Shown here: piece after piece, positions 18,534-26,545 of the stretch | Position numbering within the stretch: the stretch's first letter is position 1 | Layout of the letters: each line of letters opens with the position of its first letter | Position numbers and translations under genes: made by a program | NCBI RefSeq assembly: GCF_003201875.1 | Contig: NZ_QJKD01000010.1 | Location: 124,001 to 188,000, forward strand | DNA length: 64,000 nucleotides | Direction of reading: 5' to 3' | Origin: Hungatella effluvii | GTDB lineage: Bacteria; Bacillota; Clostridia; Lachnospirales; Lachnospiraceae | The notes under the pieces: model-generated | The model's database searches: none | Told to the model about the DNA's origin: nothing | What the model saw: the letters and a program-made list of their open reading frames with translations, nothing else

Positions 18534-18680
18534 GAGTCCGGCGAGCCGGACTCTCGCGCCGGAGCGCGGTCGCTTCAGCGGCCATACTTCTTTAGCGCGG
18601 AGTGCGCATACCCGATAAAGCGGGGCACGCTGTCCCCCGGAGGGATTTTATTTCATAGAACGAACTTTCCTGTGAAATAA
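18534..18680 (+). repeat. Dispersed structured repeat, copy 2 (enlarged)
   Basis: It begins GAGTCCGGCGAGCCGGACTC and keeps the common body (GCGCCGGAGCGCGGTCGCTT, TTAGCGCGGAGTGCGC). It then has an extra internal hairpin of about 25 bp and ends in TTATTTCATAG / CTGTGAAATAA. The end abuts the T-run of the ilvC terminator, as in copy 1. Confidence 0.88.
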
Positions 18681-18718
18681 AAAAAGGCGGGAGATGGCAG
18701 TTACCTTCCATCTCCCGC
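18678..18718 (-). terminator. Intrinsic terminator after ilvC
   Basis: An 11-bp perfect stem, GCGGGAGATGG paired with CCATCTCCCGC, is followed by a T-run on the minus strand. Confidence 0.92.
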
Positions 18719-18727
18719 GTATTCTAA

Positions 18728-19738
18728 TTAGTTATCGATCAGCTTGCCGCCGTCATTCCAGCTGTAAAGCTTTCTCAGTTCAGCACCAACCTTCTCAGCC
18801 GGATGCTCCGCTTCTTTTCTTCTCATCGCGTTGAAGTGAGAACAGCCCACCTGGTTCTCAAGCAGCCAGTCCTTTGCAAAGGAACCATCCTGGATATCTG
18901 TCAGAATCTGCTTCATCGCCTTCTTAGTCTCGTCTGTTACGATCTTCGGTCCGGTGATGTAATCGCCGTACTCAGCCGTATTGGAGATGGAATATCTCAT
19001 TCCAGCGAATCCGCTCTCGAAGATTAAGTCTACGATCAGCTTCATCTCATGGATACACTCGAAATAAGCGTTCTCAGGCGCATATCCAGCCTCTACCAGA
19101 GTCTCAAAACCAGCCTTCATCAGTGCGCATACACCGCCGCATAATACAGCCTGCTCGCCGAAAAGGTCTGTCTCTGTCTCTACCTTGAAGGTTGTCTCTA
19201 AAACGCCTGCTCTTGCTCCGCCTAATGCCAGCGCGTAAGCCAGTGCCATATCTTTTGCCTTGCCTGTATAATCCTGATGAACCGCTACGAGACACGGTGT
19301 TCCTCTGCCAACCACATACTCATTTCTTACGGTGTGGCCAGGTGCCTTCGGAGCGATCATGGTAACATCTACATTCTTCGGAGGTACGATCTGTCCGAAA
19401 TGGATCGCGAAGCCGTGTGCAAACATCAGCATGTTGCCCTCTTCCAGATTCGGTTCTACAGATTCCTTGTACATGGCTGCCTGCTTCTCATCGTTGATTA
19501 AGATCATGATGATATCGGCTTTCTTTGCTGCCTCTGCTGCTGTATAAACGATTAAGCCCTGTGCCTCTGCCTTTGCCCATGACTTGCTGCCCTCATAAAG
19601 TCCTACAATTACGTCACAGCCGGATTCCTTTAAATTCAATGCGTGTGCATGTCCCTGGCTGCCGTATCCGATGACTGCAATGGTCTTTCCCTCTAATAAG
19701 GATAAGTTACAGTCTTCCTGATAATAAATCTTTGCCAT
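18728..19738 (-). CDS. ilvC: Ketol-acid reductoisomerase
   Basis: 336 residues, class I length. The Rossmann loop is VIGYGSQGHAHALNL; MIAPKAPGHTVRNEY and the knotted C-terminal domain with DLFGEQAVLCGG carry the Mg-binding acids (ETDLFGEQ, ECIHEMKLIVDLI). It converts acetolactate to dihydroxyisovalerate with NADPH in valine and leucine synthesis. It is co-transcribed with ilvN from a promoter in front of that gene; the gap between them is 106 bp. Confidence 0.97.
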   Translation of the reverse strand: MAKIYYQEDCNLSLLEGKTIAVIGYGSQGHAHALNLKESGCDVIVGLYEGSKSWAKAEAQGLIVYTAAEAAKKADIIMILINDEKQAAMYKESVEPNLEEGNMLMFAHGFAIHFGQIVPPKNVDVTMIAPKAPGHTVRNEYVVGRGTPCLVAVHQDYTGKAKDMALAYALALGGARAGVLETTFKVETETDLFGEQAVLCGGVCALMKAGFETLVEAGYAPENAYFECIHEMKLIVDLIFESGFAGMRYSISNTAEYGDYITGPKIVTDETKKAMKQILTDIQDGSFAKDWLLENQVGCSHFNAMRRKEAEHPAEKVGAELRKLYSWNDGGKLIDN

Positions 19739-19844
19739 CTTTTTATTTCCTCCTCATATATGTATTCATATTATTATTGTTAAAGGAACTATGCCGACGA
19801 CTCTCTGTCCGCCTTTGGCAATACCTCTAGCTAACTTCATAAAA

Positions 19845-20345
19845 CTATGGTAAGTAACGGATGTCATCAGACCCCCTTGAGAGTCCCGTAAGACCGGTTC
19901 TCGCCAGCTCCAGTATCTCATAGTCTTCCAGCAGATTGATGAGCGCGTCCAGCTTTGACTGGTCGCCCGTCAGCATAACTGTCAGAGAATCTTTGCCTAC
20001 ATCGACGATGGTGGCACGGAAAATATCCGCGATAGCGCTGACCGCCTGCCTTTCACTGGCATTGGCCCGGACCTTGACTAAGATCAGCTCCCTGTATACG
20101 GAATGACCCGGCTTCAATTCCTTAATGTCGCGCACATCCTCCAGCTTGCGAAGCTGTTTCTCGATCTGGTCCAAAATTTCCTGGTCTCCGGTGGAAACCA
20201 CTGTCATTCTGGAATATCTCTCATCCGCGGTGACACCCACGGTAAGACTCTCAATGTTATAGCCACGGCGGCTGAACAGCCCTGCCACACGGCTCAAAAC
20301 ACCGGAAGTATTGTCAACCAGCAACGATAATACGATTCTTTCCAT
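19845..20345 (-). CDS. ilvN: Acetolactate synthase, small (regulatory) subunit
   Basis: 166 residues. The N-terminal ACT domain reads LSLLVDNTSGVLSRVAGLFS, with YNIESLTVG after it; the C-terminal ALS_ss_C domain includes LILVKVRANASERQAV. It gives valine feedback control to the catalytic subunit. Unusually, ilvB is not beside it: the next gene is ilvC and the preceding one is deoC. The catalytic subunit must be encoded elsewhere. Confidence 0.95.
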   Translation of the reverse strand: MERIVLSLLVDNTSGVLSRVAGLFSRRGYNIESLTVGVTADERYSRMTVVSTGDQEILDQIEKQLRKLEDVRDIKELKPGHSVYRELILVKVRANASERQAVSAIADIFRATIVDVGKDSLTVMLTGDQSKLDALINLLEDYEILELARTGLTGLSRGSDDIRYLP

Positions 20346-20377
20346 TCATATCCCCGCCTTTTTGTATAGTAATTTTA

Positions 20378-20406
20378 ATGATAACAACCTTGCTTCTATT
20401 TGTCAA
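20378..20406 (-). promoter_or_regulatory. Promoter of ilvN-ilvC
   Basis: A consensus TTGACA (20401-20406) and TATCAT (20378-20383) are 17 bp apart on the minus strand. The start codon is only about 26 bases beyond the expected transcription start, which leaves no room for a T-box or leader peptide. Confidence 0.82.
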
Positions 20407-20479
20407 CTACATAAAAGTAATGTGTATTATAAATTCAGGTTATACTTCCGTTTTATGGCTTAGGGAAAATGGTGAGCCG

Positions 20480-20537
20480 CAGAAAAGTCCGGCCCCTCGT
20501 TCGCGCCAAATGCAGGCGCGTTCGCCAGGTCCGGACT
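20480..20537 (-). terminator. Intrinsic terminator of the nucleoside operon
   Basis: AGTCCGG (outer) and GCGCC (inner) stems with an imperfect middle are followed by CTTTTCTG on the minus strand, 28 bp after deoC. Confidence 0.7.
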
Positions 20538-20564
20538 ATCTTGCAGGAACCATTGATCCACTTT

Positions 20565-21218
20565 TTACTTCTGAAGCTCTGCCACCTGCTTTACCACACT
20601 GCTGGCGCCTACGCGGCTGCATCCCGCTTCCACATAATTCTTTAAGTCTTCCAGCGTTCTGACGCCGCCTGCGGCCTTGATTTTAACATTCTCCCCGATA
20701 TTTGCCTTAAACAGCCCGATATCGGAGAGCAGAGCGCCTGCGGTTCCGAATCCGGTGGAGGTTTTGATAAAATCCGCCCCCGCATTGGTCACCGCGCGGC
20801 ACATGGCAGTCTTTTCTTCCTCCGTGAGATAACACGTCTCGATGATAACCTTCAAAATACGGTCGCCCGTGGCCTCCTTCAAGGCTCTGATCTCGTCCTC
20901 AACCTTCTGATACTCTCCGTTCTTCACGTCGGTCAAATTGATCACCATATCGATCTCATCCGCGCCGTCCGCCAGAGCCTCTTTCACTTCACAGACCTTG
21001 GCCGCTGTCACGCTGTATCCCAGAGGGAAGCCGACAACCGTACAGATCGTCAGGTCGGGATACGACTCACGGATTCTCTTAATATAGCAGGGCGGCACGC
21101 AGACGGATGCCGTCTGGAATTCGGCCGCCTCGTCACACAGCCTGCAAATCTCCTCCCATGAAGCGCAGGCCTTTAACAGGGTATGGTCCACGCAATGAAG
21201 CATCTCAGCATATGTCAT
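20565..21218 (-). CDS. deoC: Deoxyribose-phosphate aldolase
   Basis: 217 residues. It contains VCVPPCYI, VVGFPLGY, the Schiff-base lysine in DFIKTSTGFG and the phosphate loop KAAGGVRT. It splits 2-deoxyribose-5-phosphate into acetaldehyde and glyceraldehyde-3-phosphate, the last step of deoxynucleoside use. It is the last gene of the operon, 18 bp after pdp. A phosphopentomutase (deoB), which would be needed to make the 5-phosphate, is not in the window. Confidence 0.96.
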   Translation of the reverse strand: MTYAEMLHCVDHTLLKACASWEEICRLCDEAAEFQTASVCVPPCYIKRIRESYPDLTICTVVGFPLGYSVTAAKVCEVKEALADGADEIDMVINLTDVKNGEYQKVEDEIRALKEATGDRILKVIIETCYLTEEEKTAMCRAVTNAGADFIKTSTGFGTAGALLSDIGLFKANIGENVKIKAAGGVRTLEDLKNYVEAGCSRVGASSVVKQVAELQK

Positions 21219-21236
21219 AGTTATTCTATCCTCTCT

Positions 21237-22559
21237 CTAATATCGTTCCACGCCGTCTTTTGTGATTCTCGCATAGATCAGCTTTTCCGCTTCCGGCTGC
21301 TCTTTTCCGATCACGACCGCCTCTTTTAACAAGCCAATGGCTCCCGATAAGAGGCTTACCGCCGAGGTATACAGCGTGGCGATAATCTGTCCGTTTTCCA
21401 CACGGTCGCCAATCTTCGCATTCAGAATGATGCCTGCGCCGTAATCGATGGAGTCTTCCTTCTTTCTTCTGCCTGCCCCCAGCTCCACGGCCGCCATCCC
21501 GATCTTCTCCGTATCCATGGCGGTAATATAGCCGCTTTTTTCTGCTTTCAGTTCATATTCCACCGGCGAGACAGTAAATTTCTCCGGCTTTCTCACATAG
21601 GAAGCGTCTCCGCCCTGAGCCTCCACCATCTGACAGAATTTCTCGAATGCCTTTCCGGACTTAATCGCCTCTTTCGCCATGGCGGTGCACGCTTCCATGG
21701 TTCCCATCTCGGCCAGATACAGCATGTTGGACGACAGGGCGAGACAGATCTGCGTGAAGTCCTCAGGGCCATGGCCCTTCAGTGTGGCAACCGCCTCCAT
21801 GACCTCCAGGGCATTTCCGATATTTCTGCCCAGAGGACGGTCCATATCGGTGACCAGGGCGACGACTTCCCGTCCCACGTTCGTGCCGATATCCACCATC
21901 TCCCTGGCCAGCGCGATGGAATCGTCCAGCGTCTTCATAAATGCGCCGCTTCCCGTCTTCACATCCAGAAGAATGCGGTCGGAACCGGAGGCGATCTTCT
22001 TGGACATGATGCTGGCCGCGATCAGGGAAATATTATCCACCGTGGCAGTTACGTCCCGGAGCGCATACAGCTTCTTATCCGCCGGTGCCAGGTTCCCCGT
22101 CTGTCCGGCCACGGCGATACCGATCTCTTTCACCATATCGAAGAATTTCGACTGGTCCAGAGACGTTGTGAGGCCCGGTATGGCCTCCAGCTTATCCAGA
22201 GTACCGCCCGTGTGTCCCAGTCCTCTGCCGGAAAGCTTCGCCACAGGAACGCCGCAGGCAGCAGCCACAGGCCCGATCACCATGGTGGTCTTGTCTCCCA
22301 CTCCGCCGGTGGAGTGTTTATCCACCTTGATTCCGGGAATGGGTGACAGATTGATCTCATCGCCGGATGCCGCCATACAGCCCGTCAAATAAGCGGTCTC
22401 ATGCTCGTTCATCCCCTGAAAATAGATGGCCATCAGCAGGGCGGACGCCTGGTAATCCGGTATCTCCCCCTTTGTATACCCATTTACGAAGTACCCAATC
22501 TCCTCGTCGGTCAGGACTCCTCCATCCCGTTTCTTCATAATAACATCATACATTCTCAT
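21237..22559 (-). CDS. pdp: Pyrimidine-nucleoside phosphorylase
   Basis: 440 residues with the usual family start MRMYDVIMKKRDGG. The glycosyltransferase signature is KHSTGGVGDKTT near residue 80, followed by LSGRGLGHTGGTLDKLE; the C-terminal PYNP domain is present. It phosphorolyses uridine, thymidine and deoxyuridine to base and (deoxy)ribose-1-phosphate. The ATG at 22559 overlaps the cdd stop by 4 bp (ATGA), with GGGAG upstream. The open frame extends further 5' inside cdd, but that part has no similarity to the family. Confidence 0.95.
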   Translation of the reverse strand: MRMYDVIMKKRDGGVLTDEEIGYFVNGYTKGEIPDYQASALLMAIYFQGMNEHETAYLTGCMAASGDEINLSPIPGIKVDKHSTGGVGDKTTMVIGPVAAACGVPVAKLSGRGLGHTGGTLDKLEAIPGLTTSLDQSKFFDMVKEIGIAVAGQTGNLAPADKKLYALRDVTATVDNISLIAASIMSKKIASGSDRILLDVKTGSGAFMKTLDDSIALAREMVDIGTNVGREVVALVTDMDRPLGRNIGNALEVMEAVATLKGHGPEDFTQICLALSSNMLYLAEMGTMEACTAMAKEAIKSGKAFEKFCQMVEAQGGDASYVRKPEKFTVSPVEYELKAEKSGYITAMDTEKIGMAAVELGAGRRKKEDSIDYGAGIILNAKIGDRVENGQIIATLYTSAVSLLSGAIGLLKEAVVIGKEQPEAEKLIYARITKDGVERY

Positions 22560-22996
22560 GATTCTTTGCTCCCTTCCGCCATACAGTGTCTCCGGAACGC
22601 CCGGGGGAGAAGCTCCCTTAACGTACACTCCTCCCAATGGGCACGGTCTGACGCAACGATAATCCGGAACGAATCCAGATCGCAGAACTGCGCCATTACC
22701 TGGCGGCAGATTCCGCATGGATAGCACAGGCTTTCCACGTCCCTGTCACTGGGACCGCCCACTATGGCGATCGCCTTAAAATTCCGTTCTCCCTCGCTGA
22801 CCGCTTTGAAAAACGCGGTGCGCTCCGCACAGTTGCTGGCCGTCAGACCGCTGCACTCGATATTGCAGCCTCGATAGACCGCTCCCTCTGCCGTCATAAG
22901 CGCCGCTCCCACTGCAAATCCGGAAAAGGGGGAGAAGGACTGTTTTCTGGCCTCCGCCGCCTCTTCAATCAGCATCTGCGTGATTTTTTCATCCAT
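22556..22996 (-). CDS. cdd: Cytidine deaminase
   Basis: 146 residues. The zinc site is made by CAERTAFF (Cys plus catalytic Glu) and PCGICRQV (two Cys), in the short tetrameric class. It converts cytidine and deoxycytidine to uridine and deoxyuridine, the substrates of the phosphorylase encoded next. It is two bases behind the sulfatase stop and overlaps pdp by 4 bp. Confidence 0.95.
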   Translation of the reverse strand: MDEKITQMLIEEAAEARKQSFSPFSGFAVGAALMTAEGAVYRGCNIECSGLTASNCAERTAFFKAVSEGERNFKAIAIVGGPSDRDVESLCYPCGICRQVMAQFCDLDSFRIIVASDRAHWEECTLRELLPRAFRRHCMAEGSKES

Positions 22997-22998
22997 TT

Positions 22999-24492
22999 CT
23001 ACAGTACCTCCACCGGATCATCGGTCCGTTTCTGCCATACGCGGAGCCTGTTTTCCAAATCGGCCCTCACATCGGCAAAGGCCGGATCTTCATAAAGATT
23101 ATGTAACTCGAACGGGTCTGTCCTCAGATTGTAGAGTTCTGCAATGCTTTCCTTATTGGCGATGAGCTTGTAATCGCCGTGAACCAGCATTCTGCTGTTG
23201 ATATCTTCTCCGTACCCGTGGCCGAAGGTCTCTGCCATCAGGTCGTCCTCCCATTGGTCGGTCTTTCCGGTAAGCAGAGGCAAAAGGCTTCTGCCGTGGA
23301 CTTTATTCTTTGTAAAGGCAGTTCCTGCCGCGTCGAGAATTGTAACCGGATAATCGATGGTACTGATCAGTTCATCCCGAACCTGGCCTGCCGGAATCAC
23401 TCCGTCCCATTTGACCGCACAGGGGATTCTCATGACTTCCTCGGACATATAGGAGCCCTTGTCAAAGTGGCCGCCCTGGCTGGCCAGCGCATCGCCGTGA
23501 TCCGTTGTCCAGATAATCATCGTATTCTTATCCAGGCCCAGCTCCTTTAACTTGTCGACGATCATTCCGCCTGCCGCATCCAGCATGGTGATGTGTGCAA
23601 ACGCATGTCGGATAATCTCCGTCCATTCATCCCAGTTTACGGCGCTTGGAATGATTAACTGATCATCTTTTCCGAATGGTGAACTTCTCTCCCGGTAATA
23701 AGCGCCCGGTTTTCCCTGAAGGCGGTTCCGGTAGCTGCCGTACTCCGGCAGAACAAAGTCTTCCTTTGGATACAGATCGAGGAATTCCTGCGTCGGGAAA
23801 TGAGGCTGGTGAGGTCCCCAGAAATCCACTCGTAAGGAAAATGGCTGGTCACTCTCCGACTTTGCCAGCTTTTCCAGCTGCTCGCAGGCCAGCGTGGCCA
23901 GGAAGAAGGACTCATGGGTTTCCTTTGGAGTGAGCGTGCTTCCCACCGCGTGCTCGCCGCACCAGTTGGCCTTGCACTGGTAATCCACATCATCTGCGCA
24001 TTCCGCCCAGTCGCCGCGGCTGCTGATCTCAGGAATATCGAAGTAACGGTCGATGTGATGGAGCGCCTGCGGTAAGTTGTACCGCTTTAAATATTCCTTA
24101 TACTCCGGCTGAATATAAGGGTTGCTGTAATCGGTTCTGGAGAATCCGCTGCAGTGATGTTCATTCGCCGCGCCCGGACCTGCATGCCATTTGCCGAAAT
24201 AGTAATTGTCGTATCCCGCTTCCGCCAGCGTATCGAGATAAACCTCGTGATCGTATGGCGGGTCCGTATAGTTGTGATACTGCTTGTGGGTATGGGCAAA
24301 CAGGCCGGTCAGCATGGTACGCCTCGTCGGGCCGCACAGCGGTGTCGCACAGTAGGAATGAGCGAAACAGGCGCCCTCGGCAGCCAGCTTCATGAAGTTC
24401 GGACGCATCGGTACCGGACCGTTTTCCCATTCCCAATGGTAATATGCCTGATGGTCATTCTGTATAAATATAATATTGGGTTTTTGTGACAT
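22999..24492 (-). CDS. Sulfatase, Cys-type, inside the nucleoside operon
   Basis: 497 residues of the alkaline-phosphatase/sulfatase superfamily. The start is KPNIIFIQNDHQAYYHWEW and the formylglycine core is PLCGPTRRTMLTG (C-x-P-x-R). WTTDHGDALASQGG supplies the C-terminal metal site, and NLRTDPFELHNLYEDP the tail motif. No signal peptide is present, so it acts in the cytosol. It sits between the nucleoside permeases (39-bp gap) and cdd (2-bp gap), so it is co-expressed with nucleoside catabolism. Its role there is not obvious: the substrate could be a sulfated nucleoside or another ester carried by the same transporter (inference). It also needs a maturase not found in this window. Confidence 0.88.
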   Translation of the reverse strand: MSQKPNIIFIQNDHQAYYHWEWENGPVPMRPNFMKLAAEGACFAHSYCATPLCGPTRRTMLTGLFAHTHKQYHNYTDPPYDHEVYLDTLAEAGYDNYYFGKWHAGPGAANEHHCSGFSRTDYSNPYIQPEYKEYLKRYNLPQALHHIDRYFDIPEISSRGDWAECADDVDYQCKANWCGEHAVGSTLTPKETHESFFLATLACEQLEKLAKSESDQPFSLRVDFWGPHQPHFPTQEFLDLYPKEDFVLPEYGSYRNRLQGKPGAYYRERSSPFGKDDQLIIPSAVNWDEWTEIIRHAFAHITMLDAAGGMIVDKLKELGLDKNTMIIWTTDHGDALASQGGHFDKGSYMSEEVMRIPCAVKWDGVIPAGQVRDELISTIDYPVTILDAAGTAFTKNKVHGRSLLPLLTGKTDQWEDDLMAETFGHGYGEDINSRMLVHGDYKLIANKESIAELYNLRTDPFELHNLYEDPAFADVRADLENRLRVWQKRTDDPVEVL

Positions 24493-24531
24493 TTTAACAT
24501 ATTCTCCTTGTCTTTTTGATAAATAATCCTG

Positions 24532-25470
24532 CTACCGCTGCTGGACGAACTTGGTGTATGGCTTGCCGCTGGCGGCGATTCCCACCGCGCTGCTGTTCTT
24601 CTTTAAGCTGACGGCAAGAACCAAAAGGCTGGCCAGATACGGAATCATCTGGATAAACTCACTGGGCACCGGATTTCCCGGGATTGTCTGCACGTAGAGC
24701 TGTATCGCGCTGAACAGTCCGAAGAACATGGACGAGGCAAAGGCCCCGATCGGCGACCAGCGTCCCATGGTAACGGCTCCCAGAGCCAGATAACCACGGC
24801 CTGCCACCATTCCCTCCTGGAATAAGTTCATCTGTCCGAGTGAGAGAAACGCGCCTCCCAGCCCGCCCAGCACACCGGACAGGATCACGGAGAAATACCG
24901 GATCTTGTGAACGGATAAGCCGGCCGTCTCGGCTGCCTTCGGGTTCTCACCCACGGTGATGATCCGAAGTCCGAGGGGGGTGTATTTAAACATACAGTGA
25001 ATCAGAATCAGCGCCAGAAACGCGATATACACGAAGGGGGACAAATCGGATAAAAATCCTCCCACCACCGGAATCGACGAAAGAATCGGCGTATGCTCCA
25101 GGCTCGGAACCTGTGGAGAGCTGCCCTGCTGCCCAAAGACCGCCTTCAGTCCCACACCGGAAAATCCGGTTGCAAGGAGCACCAGCGCCATGGAACTGAC
25201 AGACTGGTTGCCGCCCCAGGTAATGGAGATCACCGAGTGTATCGCCGAGATTAAAACACCGACCAGTATGGCAGTCAGCACGCCGATCCACGGGTTCCCT
25301 GTCAGATAGCTTCCCAGCACCGCGCCGAATGCGCTTGCCAGCATGATTCCTTCCAGACCGATATTGACAACACCGGAGCGTTCTGATGTGAGCCCGCCCA
25401 GGGCGGTAAGCGCGATCGGAGTTCCCATTCGCAATGTGGAAGCCAGCATAAAAATCAAGAAATTCAGCAT
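24532..25470 (-). CDS. Nucleoside ABC transporter permease, second subunit (YufQ/PnrD-like)
   Basis: 312 residues with eight or more hydrophobic segments of the branched-chain-type permease family. Typical segments are IALTALGGLTSERSGVVNIG and LGLRIITVGENPKAAETAGL. It pairs with the permease encoded one base upstream. Together with the ATPase and BMP lipoprotein it forms a nucleoside importer of the type described in Bacillus, Lactococcus and Treponema. Confidence 0.93.
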   Translation of the reverse strand: MLNFLIFMLASTLRMGTPIALTALGGLTSERSGVVNIGLEGIMLASAFGAVLGSYLTGNPWIGVLTAILVGVLISAIHSVISITWGGNQSVSSMALVLLATGFSGVGLKAVFGQQGSSPQVPSLEHTPILSSIPVVGGFLSDLSPFVYIAFLALILIHCMFKYTPLGLRIITVGENPKAAETAGLSVHKIRYFSVILSGVLGGLGGAFLSLGQMNLFQEGMVAGRGYLALGAVTMGRWSPIGAFASSMFFGLFSAIQLYVQTIPGNPVPSEFIQMIPYLASLLVLAVSLKKNSSAVGIAASGKPYTKFVQQR

Positions 25471-25471
25471 A

Positions 25472-26545
25472 TTATTTTCCTCCCCGCCCCTTCTTTATGT
25501 AATAACGGATCACATTTTCCGCACACAGGAATACGATTACGAGTCCCTGGATGATGTCCACCATGTTTTTGGAGACGCCTACGCTGGACTGCATCATCAG
25601 AGATCCGCTGCGCATGCTTCCCATTAAAAGCGCCGTGAAAATGATCGCAAACGGATTATTGCGCGCCATTAAGGCAACCGGGATTCCACTGAATCCGTAG
25701 TTTGCGGAGAAACCGTTGATAACCTTTCCCATAGTTCCTGTTACCTCAATGCCTCCGGCAAGACCGGCTAACGCGCCGCTCATCAGCAGTGCGAGGAACA
25801 TGTTGCGCTCCACATTGATGCCGTTGGTGAGGGAGGCATTTTTGTTTAATCCCACCGCACACATCTCATATCCCAATGAGGTACGGTTTAAAAGGAAGTA
25901 GACGACCACGGCCGCTGTCAGGGCGATCACAATGCCCAGATTCAGCACGTAGGGCGACGGCAGCAGCTTCGGAAGCATGGCCGTGGCCTGAATCGGTCTC
26001 GTGGCCGACGCAGCACCCTCCGCCTTAAACGGCCCCAGGATTAAGTACTGCACCAGATACTGGCCTACGTAGTTGAACATAATGGTACTGATTACGACGT
26101 TGACATTGGCCTTTTGCTTTAAGAGGGCCGGGAAAAACGCCCAGACCATGCCGGCCAGCATGGATACGATCAAAACGAAGGGAATATTTAAGATCCCCGG
26201 CATCGGAAACAGGGTTCCCGCAATGCCTGCCGCAATCGCTCCCACGAGAAGCTGTCCCTCGGCGCCGATGTTGAAAACCGTACATTTATAGGCCAGAGCC
26301 ACCGCAAGTCCCGTGAGCAGAAGCGGAACCGATTTCGTCAGAGACTGGGTAAATGCCATCGGTGTGCCGAAGGCGCCCTGAATCAGCGCTTTATACGCCT
26401 CGATCGGATTGTTGCCGAACAGCCAGATGATAATTCCGCCTGTTATAATTGCCAGAACCAGCGCAATTAAGGAGATCAGGAAATTAAGACCTACCTCCCG
26501 AAACTTTGCCGGCATCTGTTTTCCTGTTTTAACCTGCTGTCCCAA
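25472..26545 (-). CDS. Nucleoside ABC transporter permease, first subunit (YufP/PnrC-like)
   Basis: 357 residues, strongly hydrophobic. It contains CTVFNIGAEGQLLVGAIAAG and a long central loop (FKAEGAASATRPIQ) characteristic of this subunit. It overlaps the ATPase gene by 17 bp, which indicates coupled translation. Confidence 0.93.
   Translation of the reverse strand: MGQQVKTGKQMPAKFREVGLNFLISLIALVLAIITGGIIIWLFGNNPIEAYKALIQGAFGTPMAFTQSLTKSVPLLLTGLAVALAYKCTVFNIGAEGQLLVGAIAAGIAGTLFPMPGILNIPFVLIVSMLAGMVWAFFPALLKQKANVNVVISTIMFNYVGQYLVQYLILGPFKAEGAASATRPIQATAMLPKLLPSPYVLNLGIVIALTAAVVVYFLLNRTSLGYEMCAVGLNKNASLTNGINVERNMFLALLMSGALAGLAGGIEVTGTMGKVINGFSANYGFSGIPVALMARNNPFAIIFTALLMGSMRSGSLMMQSSVGVSKNMVDIIQGLVIVFLCAENVIRYYIKKGRGGK

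Noticed and set aside
19739..20462. Possible T-box or attenuator before ilvN or ilvC
   Set aside because: The ilvN promoter leaves a leader of only about 26 bases, and no T-box core sequence is present in either gap.
20480..20537. Another copy of the dispersed repeat, because it contains AGTCCGG...CCGGACT
   Set aside because: Only the outer seven bases match. The body of the repeat is missing, and the element reads as the operon terminator.
21679..22392. Long open frame opposite pdp on the plus strand
   Set aside because: No ribosome site and no recognisable domain, and it lies wholly within a well-supported gene. The same holds for the frame at 1578-2369 opposite the pectinesterase.
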